Assembly: GCA_905221605.1 (NCBI GenBank)
Contig: CAJNDS010001957.1
Location: 1-64,000 of the forward strand
Direction of reading: 5' to 3'
Source of the DNA: Symbiodinium natans
Lineage: Eukaryota > Sar > Dinophyceae > Suessiales > Symbiodiniaceae
DNA length: 64,000 bases
Positions 12,501-19,506 of this stretch are shown in pieces. The notes under the pieces are model-generated. The model had not been told where the DNA came from, searched no databases, and worked only from the letters and a program-made list of their open reading frames with translations. A program made the position numbers and the translations under genes. Each line of letters begins with the position of its first letter. The first letter of the stretch is position 1.

Positions 12501-13452
12501 AGGCGCCTGATACCGTAGTCGGGCCCTTCGAGCAGAAGATCGAGGTCGCCATCCTGGTGGGTGGTTGTCAAAATTACGGTCCCTTTTTGGGGTCCCCATT
12601 ATACTACAGCACCTAATATTTAGCGTACCTATTGCAATACGGCACCTTATATTTAGGGTACCCAAAACGGGACCGGAATTTTGACAACCATCCTGATCAA
12701 AGTCGCCGAGCGCCAGGGCCCTTTGACCCATGGAGCCCAAGCTTTCGGCATCGAAGGTCTCCAGGAAGGCTTGAGGGTGACCCAAGCTTCCATCCGCAAG
12801 CCTCTTGGGGTTTAGGGTTTAGGGTTTAGGGTTTAGGGTTTAGGGTTTAGGGTTTAGGGTTTAGGGTTTAGGGGTTAGGGTTTAGGGTTTAGGGTTTAGG
12901 GTTTAGGGTTTCTGCAAGCCTCTCCAGGAAGTGCACGAAACCATCCTTCTGCACAAGAAGGTCGACGTCACCATCAAGATCCCAGTCTGCAGCAGCAAAG
13001 GCCTTCTTCCACCAGAAGTTGGTTTGCGGCGTGATCTGCTGAAAAGGGTCCCGGCTTCCATTTTGGATCTCAAAGGTGCCCCCCACCTGCTCCAAAAGAT
13101 GGAAGCTGCCGATATCTTGACCAGTCTGACGCGCGACGACAAGATCAAGATCACCATCCCCATCCCAGTCTGCGGCCTCGACCTTAAGGAACCCCAACCA
13201 CCAGAACTTACCAGAACTATCGCTGTTAACACACATCCCGATCCTCAGCTGTGAAAAGTTGCTTGCTTGTGGAACAACAATGAACCGCTTTCTTGCGTTC
13301 CAGGGTACTGCTATGGCTGTGAAGTCCAGATGAATCAACTTGGATACATTGAAACTCTGGCGCCGTCCGTGGCAAGAACTCGTGGAAGGTCGACACCACT
13401 CATCGAACCCCTGGACCACCACGATGAAAAGGACGGCTCTGAACAGCCCCAT
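6340..13452 (-). CDS. FG-GAP/Cys-rich/3-TM/TIR-like receptor, copy A (spliced)
   Basis: A predicted type I-like surface receptor encoded by about 13 exons. The start at 13452 gives a signal peptide (MGLFRAVLFIVVVQG). Ten FG-GAP/VCBS calcium loops (DWDGDGDLDL-type) follow: three in exons 1-3 (12920-13452, 12693-12801, 12507-12553) and seven in the exon 11848 to ~10665. EGF and GCC2/GCC3-like Cys-rich exons lie at ~10545-9690. Three hydrophobic segments follow: one at the end of that block (NVLAIPTAFILAAGFFVML) and two at ~8230-8050. A TIR-like domain is at 7138-6590 (SHYWG, then WICTFSNNQW, then RSWCLFEL), and a helical tail at ~6530-6340. Exon joins were placed by alignment with paralogue C. 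Deduced introns use GC or GA donors with AG|G acceptors. The last exon and stop (about 6340) are uncertain. The frame is intact where checked. Confidence 0.8.
7139..7290 (-). other. Intron with telomeric array, GA-AG
   Basis: Comparison with paralogue C (SLYIRDRNMYYLC) places the join so that the upstream exon ends ...CTCAACA at 7291 and the next starts GAAACATG at 7138, giving LNRNMYY. The intron then starts GA and ends AG. It contains a telomere-type array at 7201-7269 (CCCTAAA on plus). Copy B has the same intron at 26106-26236 with fewer repeats. Confidence 0.55.
7432..7512. repeat. Interstitial telomeric array (TTTAGGG)n
   Basis: About eleven TTTAGGG units on the plus strand with one TTTAGGA variant, inside an intron of the copy A receptor. 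It faces the opposite-orientation CCCTAAA array at 7201-7269 across a short exon. The copy B equivalent, at 26370-26500, is longer and includes TTAGGGG variants. Confidence 0.9.
8843..9012 (+). mobile_element. MITE-like element, GTACCC termini (copy 2)
   Basis: Same family as 5741-5833 but longer: GGGGGTTTCCCACAAAATAGGG at the left, a TTCCTAGAATAAGGGTTGTAG motif inside, and GGGGTACCCTTATTTTGGGA at the right. It lies in the large intron between the Cys-rich and second transmembrane exons of copy A. The copy B counterpart is 27832-27996. Confidence 0.55.
9018..9320. repeat. Degenerate telomeric arrays and TA-rich patch in intron
   Basis: CCCTAAA units at 9018-9068, then a (TA)n-like stretch with ATAGATAGATATACATAT, then TTTAGGG units at 9216-9243 and 9263-9320. 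All are within the ~1.1-kb intron of copy A that paralogue C lacks. Copy B has the equivalent arrays at 28003-28315. Confidence 0.75.
9463..9558. repeat. (GA)n microsatellite, copy A only
   Basis: Nearly uninterrupted GA dinucleotides with GGGAGA interruptions. The matching site in copy B (about 28450) reads GACATATAAACAGATAG without the GA run, so this is an expansion or loss after duplication. It sits in an intron. Confidence 0.9.
10354..10368. repeat. Poly-G tract, length-variable between copies
   Basis: Twelve consecutive G in copy A against fourteen in copy B (29257-29271). Translation through the tract joins exon-like frames in B but not in A. Paralogue C lacks this segment, so it is most likely intronic (between the SCEPCPG and EQCALF exons). 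Confidence 0.7.
11849..12270 (-). other. AT-rich ~420-nt intron, probable GA-AG
   Basis: The upstream exon ends ...AACAACCCAG at 12271 and the downstream exon begins GTGTTCTGCAG at 11848; joined, they read NNPGVLQPVDW, matching the paralogue C layout before a DWNGDG loop. The intron is AT-rich with a (TA)n core near 11950 and many short palindromic words around CCCTAAGGGTCC. Copy B has it too. Confidence 0.5.
12363..12506 (-). other. GC-AG intron in FG-GAP region
   Basis: The exon ends GGTATCAG at 12507 and the next begins GTACTTTGAGCAC at 12362, giving YGIRYFEHLADG, the usual link sequence between FG-GAP loops in this family. The donor is GC and the acceptor is CAG followed by G. Removing it leaves a 47-nt exon (12507-12553) between two introns. 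Confidence 0.6.
12554..12692 (-). mobile_element. MITE-like introner forming a GA-AG intron (copy A)
   Basis: The element begins GGTTGTCAAAATTCCGG and ends with the near-perfect inverse; the inverted termini are about 29 bp. It is flanked on both sides by CAGGATGG, a target duplication. It lies inside the calcium loop of an FG-GAP repeat: exon sequence GATCAG then GATGGCGACC reads DQDGDLDLL once the element and one target copy are removed. Donor GA, acceptor CAG followed by G. The interior has two ~28-bp repeats around ATACGGCACCTTATATTTAG. Paralogue C lacks it. Copy B is at 31460-31633. Confidence 0.8.
12802..12919 (-). repeat. Intron made of telomere repeats, GC-AG (copy A)
   Basis: On the minus strand the exon ends CTGGAGAG at 12920, the intron starts GCTTGCAGAAACCC, runs through about fourteen CCCTAAA units (12809-12911), and ends CCCCAAGAG, followed by exon GCTTGCGGATGG. 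The 10-mer AGAGGCTTGC is present at both ends, so the target is duplicated and supplies both splice sites. Splicing restores FLERLADGSLG. Paralogue C has no intron here. The copy B version (31743-31826) has fewer repeats. Confidence 0.8.
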
Positions 13453-13722
13453 ACGCTGAGAGCGGTTGCATCAGAACGAAATACGTTTAAGCAACTGTGT
13501 CGTTGGATGCCTATTCGGTAGCCTGTGACCTACGAAGCAACCAAGCTCGCTTGACAGCTAGACCTGCCTTGCATACAAAAAGCGATATATAGACATGGAG
13601 ATACAAAGCGCCCTCTTGAAGAGTGCTTAAGTGCGCAGATAGACCCCACGAGCGAAACAGCCCCCAAATGGCTGCGTGAGCTGAGCTTCGGCACAGGCAT
13701 GGCCAGACTGCACGGGCTGAAT

Positions 13723-13780
13723 CTTAGGGTTTAGGGTTTAGGGTTTAGGGTTTAGGGTTTAGGGTTTAGGGTTTAGGGTT
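13723..13780. repeat. Interstitial telomeric array between protease and receptor genes
   Basis: Eight TTTAGGG units on plus between the protease gene (ending about 14182) and the receptor start at 13452. Copy B has eleven to twelve units at 32700-32785. It is probably in a 3' UTR or intergenic spacer. Confidence 0.9.
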
Positions 13781-14181
13781 ATGTGAATTGTCCTAAGCCC
13801 CTCCGACACGCACATCGTCACAGGCAGACGTTTTCCGAGCCCAACTGGCTGTCTGACTGCATCCATGGTCTAGGCGCCCGGGCGGTAGCTCACTTGTGGA
13901 GCACTGGCACCTCCTTTCCCGCGCCCGTTCAACTGGGCGACTGGTTCAGCAAAACTCTTTGAAAAACTCTTCTGGGGGCGCCGTGGTGATTTGGCCAGCA
14001 TTCCTGACCCAAGAGAACCCGAATTAGACTCAAAATTGGATTGCCTCGGTACTCATGGATGGAAAAGGTTCGGCCCCATGCCGGGCAAAGGGGCAACGTG
14101 CATGAGTACGAGGAGTTGAACCACTGGCCTGCTCGCAGATCTTCATTCTGCATGAGGCCCACGGTGGAGTGACTTACTAGC

Positions 14182-17100
14182 TTACGGATGATGGGACAGT
14201 ACACCATCGATCCAATCAGTGTAACTTGACACGCGGGTGAAGGCATCAAAGTAAGAGAAGCCGCTGCGACGGAAATGATGGGAGCAGATGCCGATTTGAT
14301 AGCCGTTTTGCAGCATTGGCCCACCGCTGTCGCCTTTTCCGATACCTGACTTCCAGGACGTAGTGCAGATGATGTTCTGCCCTTGGAATTTCGAGTCAAA
14401 CCTGTGACAATGAGACGTAGCGGCAATGTTCTTCTGGGCTTCCTTTAACTTGTCGATCGGCATGTTAGTCATGGCTTCATCTACCATGCCCCATCCAGCG
14501 ATCAACGCTCCAGAGCCCAGTGCATAGGAGGACCGATGTGACAGGCGCACGCGCGGAGCACCCGCAAAGCGTCGGCTCAAGCGAAGAACTGCGACATCAT
14601 GATCCCAGGATTGCTGTTCATTGAAGAGTGCTGGCGTGACAATGAGGTCGACCTTCGAACTAATCCAATCGTTGTTCCCATGTCCCCACCAGACCTCGAT
14701 GTCCTCGGGATTCTTGTCCCAGCCGCCGTTTTTGCGGAAGCAATGTGCAGCTGTGAGCACATGCGTTTCTCGAATCAATGTCCCCCCACAGAGGTGATAG
14801 CGGCCACCCCATCTGTTGATTGCTTTGAGTGCCACCAAGAATGGGAAGGTGGAGGTGTACCGCGACCAGCTCACTGGCCTTGCCGTGCCATCCTGGCTCC
14901 AGATACGATCCTGGGGGAGGTTGGGAGTACAACACGGGTGACAGGGTTTTTTGTTCCAGGAAGGTGCTGAACCAGTATATAGATGATGAGCAATTAACAC
15001 CACGGTAGGTGCGCGGGCACTATGGTAGGTCGACCGCATGCTGCCCCACGTCCAGCCTCAGCAGGCTCAGCAGAGAGGGCTGGATCCCAAGTGTCCTGCA
15101 GGCCGGACTCGTTGTACGTCTCGTTGGGCATGGCCGATGATGTGCCAGCGGTGAAGGAAAAGGCGATGATTCTGGGACAGCGGCTGCAGACGTTGCCCGG
15201 AACGCACGCACAGATGCCGCAGTCCGTGAAGTCTTCCGGACAGCCGGGGACCTTGGATCTTCTCGCAGTGCTTTCTGCCTGCAACAGGGAACAGCCCAGC
15301 GCGTCTGCATTCTCTACATCGGCCGGAGAATTAAATTAGGATTTTTTGTTTTTTTTGGGGGGAGTTTGTTTTTTTCGGCTTTAGGGTTTAGGGTTTAGGG
15401 TTCAGGGTTTAGGGTTTAGGGTTCAGGGTTCAGGGTTTAGGGTTAGGGTTTAGGGTTTAGGGTTCAGCATCTCAAGTCCAAGCATTTCACTAGTAGAGCT
15501 CCTTACTCCGGTATCGAATATCGACCCACCCACCCATTGGATCCCATAACATTATGAAAATATTTTACTTTATGTTTTAATCTTAAAATTTTTGGTTCAG
15601 TCGGCTGCCGCCCAGGGTCGGCCCTAAACCCTAAAGGCAGCCCAGAGCAGGGCCTAACCTCAATAAAACCAGCCCCGAGTAGGCCCTAAACCCTAAAGCC
15701 AGCCCAGAGTAGGCCCTAAACCCTAAAGCCAGCCCAGAAGCCAGCCCAGACTAGGCCCTAAACCCTAAAGCCAGCCCAGAGTAGGCCCTAAACCCTAAAG
15801 CCAGTACCGAGTAGGCCCTAAACCCTAAAGCCTGCCCAGAGTAGGCCCTAAACCCTAAAGCCAGCCCAGAGTAGGCCCCCCGAGCAACCGGTAAATTTTG
15901 GTGGAAAACCGGGAAAACTTGGTGGAAAACCGGGAAGTTTTGGTGGAAAAACCGGGTTTTTTGTGGAAAACCGGGAGTTTTTTTGTGGAAAACCGGGAGT
16001 TTTTTTATGGAACAACCGGGAATTTTTGGTGGAAAACCGGGAGTTTTTTTATGGAAAAACCGTGTTTTTTTGTGGAAAACCGGTATTTTTTTGGTGGAAA
16101 ACCGGTAATTTTTGGTGGAAAACCTAGATTTTTTGTGCAAAACCGGGAGTTTTTGGTGGAAAAACCGGGAATTTTTAGCGGAAAAACCGGGAATTTTTAG
16201 CGGAAAAACCGGGAATTTTTGGTGGAAAAACCGGGAAGTTTTAGTAGAAAAACCGTGATTTTTTGGTGGAAAACCGGGATTTATGGAAAACCGGGAGTTT
16301 TTTTTATGGAACAACCGGGATTTTTTGGTGGAAAACCGGGATTTTTTTGTGGAAAACCGGTATTGTTTTGTGGAAAACCGGGTTTTATTGTGGAAAAACG
16401 GTATTTTTTTGTGGAAAAACCGGGAAGCCATTAGCCATTAAATATACATAGGATAGAGAGTGTTTAGGGTTTAGGGTTTAGGGTTTAGGGTTTAGGGTTT
16501 AGGGTTTAGGGTTTAGGGTTTAGGGTTTAGGGTTTAGGGTTTTGGGTTTTGGGTTTAGGGCTTACCAGTAGCAAGGACAAAAAAACACCCAAAAAAAAAC
16601 AAAAAAAACTAAAACAAATAGACCTCCTTCTCTATCTTCTTAGAGCTCTCAGCGGTAGTCACGAAGTGAGAGAGAAAGAGAGAGACTTAGAGTTGGATGT
16701 GAGCTTTGCTGCTGACGCTTCGCAGAGAGCTGCATGCGCCTCAAGAAGACCTTTCTCCGCGCACCTGAGCTGTAAAGAATGTCCGGGCAGATGATGCGTT
16801 CATGGGAGAACTGTCCTTTATTTGGCAGCTAGGACGTTTGGATCATGGGCACTACTAAGATGTCTTGAATCAGCAACCCCTTAGCGAAGAGCCGGGACAG
16901 GTACGCACGTCTTGAGCATTCTGGCAGAATTGAGTACTCCCAGCGCAATCCTCCCTACTCCTCCCTGCTATTTCAATCGAGGCCAAAAGCCAAGACAGGA
17001 CAAGGCACATGGTAGGGGGTACACAGGTGTAGTTGCCGCAGTCGACATTTTCTGGCGGGCAGCCCTCCATCTTGCTGCTGACCTTCGTGCTGTTCCTGGC

Positions 17101-17445
17101 GTGCACATCGTGCACCATGGGGCCTGTCCATACCAGTTCAGGGCAGTCCGACACGGGTAAAGAGGCCACGTGACTCTATTCGACATGTACACTTCGGAAG
17201 CCGTGCCGCGCCTCGACAAGCATCGCAATCTGCCTCCGGCACGCATTGGCAGTGCCCGCACGCCTCACCCCGACACTCCCGTGAGACTCCCGCCTGAATT
17301 GAGAAAACAGACTCTGCAGGCCCGCCTTGAAACCTTGTGGGCAGCTGCTGTTGGTGTGCAACAAGGATTGTGGAGGCAAAACGGCAGGCGACACGAAGGC
17401 GACAGCCCGCAGGACCATGAAGGGGGCGCACCGCAGCAGCACCAT
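14182..17445 (-). CDS. Secreted chymotrypsin-fold serine protease with Cys modules, copy A (spliced)
   Basis: The last exon (about 14940-14182) holds a full S1-family domain: CGGTLI, TAAHC (catalytic His), DHDVAVLRL (Asp), GDSGGP (Ser), ending YTDWIDGVL. The predicted S1 pocket is unusual: counted back from the Ser, position 189 is Gly and 191 is Gly, where trypsins have Asp and Cys. Upstream exons on the same strand carry three modules with the pattern CGxCxCVPxxxC: ACGHCQCVPEADC (~17250), DCGNYTCVPPTMC (~17020) and DCGICACVPGNVC (~15210). A signal peptide candidate (MVLLRCAPFMVLRAVAF) starts at 17445. That all these exons form one transcript is inferred from module similarity, order and duplication as a block. 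The exact joins are unresolved, and a 1.3-kb insertion lies in one presumed intron. Confidence 0.7.
15381..15466. repeat. Telomeric array inside copy A insertion
   Basis: TTTAGGG units with several TTCAGGG variants, at the left end of the 1.3-kb insertion. Confidence 0.9.
15606..15880. repeat. 30-bp satellite containing telomere units
   Basis: About eight to nine copies of a 30-bp unit made of CCAGCCCAGAGTAGGC followed by CCTAAACCCTAAAG. Each unit carries two telomere-type CCCTAAA words, so it probably arose by amplification of a telomeric fragment with a short linker. Confidence 0.9.
15893..16427. repeat. ~22-25 bp satellite, GGTGGAAAACCGGGA unit
   Basis: More than twenty tandem copies of GGAAAACCGGGA followed by a T run and GTGG, with small length changes (TTTTT to TTTTTTTT). 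Because unit length varies, all frames carry repetitive open stretches, including a 226-codon minus frame rich in Phe, Lys and Pro. I treat this as non-coding satellite. Confidence 0.9.
16461..16560. repeat. Telomeric array, right end of copy A insertion
   Basis: About thirteen TTTAGGG units ending in TTTTGGG variants, followed by an A-rich stretch, just before copy A/B homology resumes. Confidence 0.9.
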
Positions 17446-17754
17446 GCTGCCACGCCGACTCGGACCACAACAGGAGACTAAAACGACTAAAGCAGCCTAC
17501 AAGCCTAAATGGCTGCGCAGCTGAGCTTCAGGGCTGATGATAATATCCATAATGCTTTTAGAATCAATGGTAAACAAGCTCTTAGTACAAGATTACTGAA
17601 ATTATACAAGTTGGAGAGCACTCTCACATTCCCTCGGCGTTCGTTACCACTGGCCCCCACCCCAACTGAGGCCTGGCCAACGTCAATAGAAAATCCTCTT
17701 TCTTAATTAATCCTATTGTCCTATTTCCTGATGAGATATCTTTAGGTGAGATTA

Positions 17755-17900
17755 GGAATATTGTTCCTCCTATCATTCCTCTTGTCATTCATCTTGTTCT
17801 TCCTCCTCTCATTCATCCTATCATATATCCTATCATTCCTCCTATCATTCATGCCATTCCTCCTGTTATTCCTCCTATTCTTCCCCCTAGTATTTCTCCA
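17755..17900. repeat. Pyrimidine-rich short tandem repeat
   Basis: Repeated ATTCCTCCTATC/ATTCATC words forming a polypyrimidine tract just right of the copy A boundary. The plus-strand open frame through it (Leu/Phe/Ser) is a by-product of the repeat. Confidence 0.75.
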
Positions 17901-18123
17901 AAAGCGGTTCATCAATAGTTCAAATCATAATCTTCATGTCTTTGGTGTAACAAAGGTACGAAATCTCAGAATTGCGTACAACGGCCTTGCGTAGGTGTTT
18001 TGTCGTCTTGGCACGATCCTTCCACTGATTTGTTTGGCTCCGGCTTGGAAGGCCTCAAAATCAAATTTGCCCAAGACTACAAGGTGTGCTTGTGACCCCC
18101 TGCTAAAAAATCGGGATGGTAGC

Positions 18124-18606
18124 CTAGGCAGGGCACTTTGACAAAAGCCATAACTTTGCTTCTTCACAGCGACTCAACTTGGCCGCTGTGCAAAAGCTCC
18201 CATACTCCTTGCATTTCCTCTGGCATACTTCCTTGGTATCCTGGTAATCGGTGAAAAAGCACGAGAGCGCGCAACGACCTGCTTCGAAGGCGCATGAACA
18301 TTCCGGCTTGTTGAGCGACTTGCAGGTGCGGTAAAAGGCGCCGCAGTCCTTGCAGCAAAGGAGATAGGGTTGATACACCGATCCAGGTTTCGGATTCGAG
18401 GGGCAGCCGGCTTTGGTTCCATTGAAGCTGTCAATCTTCGAACTGCCTTCTTGCATGAGAGCCTCAATGATTGCAACGAGGCTGATGTCACTTGTGTTGC
18501 TCTCGTTCTTTGCCATATCAGCCTTCTTGGGCAAGAAGCGGCTATTGGAGCCACTCTCTCCACGGGCTGTAACAAGCGCCAGAAGAAAGAGCTTCATGAT
18601 CGCCAT
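18124..18606 (-). CDS. Small secreted Cys-rich protein
   Basis: A minus-strand frame ending ...LSKCPA. The start MAIMKLFLLALVTARG at 18606 (or MKLF at 18597) gives a clean signal peptide; the upstream ATG at 18645 would place extra residues before it. The mature protein is about 140 residues: an acidic/Ser-rich N-part (KNESNTSDIS), then a Cys-rich half with CCKDC, CSC and about 14 cysteines in total (GCPSN, CCKDCGAFYRTC, CSCAFEAGRC, QRKCKEYGSFC). I do not recognise the family; the spacing suggests a disulfide-stabilised extracellular domain. It lies in the spacer between the two duplicated segments, on the strand of its neighbours, and is present once. The single-exon reading is uninterrupted. 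Confidence 0.65.
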   Translation of the reverse strand: MAIMKLFLLALVTARGESGSNSRFLPKKADMAKNESNTSDISLVAIIEALMQEGSSKIDSFNGTKAGCPSNPKPGSVYQPYLLCCKDCGAFYRTCKSLNKPECSCAFEAGRCALSCFFTDYQDTKEVCQRKCKEYGSFCTAAKLSRCEEAKLWLLSKCPA

Positions 18607-18659
18607 GATCCACGAATGCGGTGCAAAGTAAAACCAAAAATGCATTAAAAGATAGCCGG

Positions 18660-19500
18660 AAGCTTGGAGCCGAAGGTGTGGCCTGGCATTCCTCCGGAAG
18701 CATCAGCTGGGGGCGCAGAACAACATGTTTGAGAACTCTCCTGTCCCCTTGTTACGCCGATGCGCTCGTTGAACAAAGCAGCTGATGCATGGCCATTGAG
18801 GATTCAATGACCATCTTTCTCCTGATTCTTGCATCGCAAAGGCCCAATCTGCTGAACTCGCTGCATGTAAAGATTTCAGAATCGGACAGCCTTTAGCATG
18901 GGCTAATTGCGTCGGATTTTACTAACACAAATCGGCCCACCGTCTCTGACAGTGCTCTTTGCCCTCCATGAAGGTGGCCAACGCTGCAGGGCTTGCCATG
19001 GACACCGACAAATCCGCTGGTCAAGGAAATCTGACGGCCAGCGCTCGCTTGCGAGGTTCTCTATCTGAAGGCCCGGGAAGCCCAGCAACTCCGACAACTT
19101 GTCTGCCGGAAAAGTTTCTCGGAGATCTCTCATCCCCCAAGACCAAGAAGGATCGGTGCAAGAGACTCTTGCTCCCAAAAGCACCAATCAATCCTAACAT
19201 TAAAAGTATGCAACATCTTGAATTAACAAAACTCTGATGGGGTGGGTCAAATTATGGGCCTTTTGCTGCCCGAAATTGTAAGGAAGATATTATTACAATC
19301 AAGGACCCACAAATTTCGACCCACCCACAGATCAAAAGTTAGGGATTGTCTTTGCATACCAAGGTCGTGCCAGGTGCATATGCACGAAGGCCACCTGACC
19401 CAGCATTCTGCTTCTGAGAATGTGGCTTTGCAAAGTGGTTAAAAGCTGTTGCTGTCGTTGGACATGGAGCGACTGCACCAACATGGACAGTCCTAAGAGC
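18660..19500. other. Spacer between Cys-rich gene and receptor C
   Basis: No gene is confidently supported. A minus-strand frame at 18903-19187 reads plausibly (MRDLRETFPADKLSELLGF) but has no recognised motif and no clear start or partner exon. It could be an orphan exon or the 3' UTR of receptor C. Confidence 0.3.
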
Positions 19501-19506
19501 CACATC

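Larger units (their letters stand above)
15316..16630. mobile_element. 1.3-kb composite insertion present only in copy A
   Basis: Copy B reads straight through CATTCTCTATCTTCTT (34311-34326). In copy A this is split: the left side ends CATTCTCTA at ~15318 and the right side resumes CTTCTCTATCTTCTT at ~16627, so TTCTCTA is repeated at both ends like a target duplication. The insert contains telomeric arrays near both ends (15381-15466, 16461-16560), a 30-bp satellite and a ~22-bp satellite, but no coding capacity for transposition. Whether it is a transposon-like unit or a repair patch cannot be decided from sequence. Confidence 0.75.
5331..17686. repeat. Segmental duplication, copy A
   Basis: This ~12.3-kb segment matches 24262-35308 almost base for base, in the same orientation. 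Left homology begins around AGCCTGTTTTCTGTCTGC (5338 here, 24268 in copy B). Right homology ends after CTGGCCAACGTCA (about 17686 here, 35308 in B). It contains one receptor gene and one protease gene. The TIR-like exons differ at about 1 of 199 codons and the protease exon at about 6 of 285, so the duplication is recent. Copy A is longer mainly because of a 1.3-kb insertion at 15316-16630, a GA microsatellite at 9463-9558 and a replaced patch at 17536-17612. Confidence 0.95.

Noticed and set aside
15751-16431. 226-codon minus-strand frame rich in Phe, Lys, Pro
   Set aside because: It runs through a 22-25 bp satellite and telomere-derived repeats; all frames there are open because of repetition, and copy B lacks the whole segment.
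17746-17994. Leu/Phe-rich plus-strand frame resembling a membrane protein
   Set aside because: It is the translation of a pyrimidine tandem repeat with no other coding sign.
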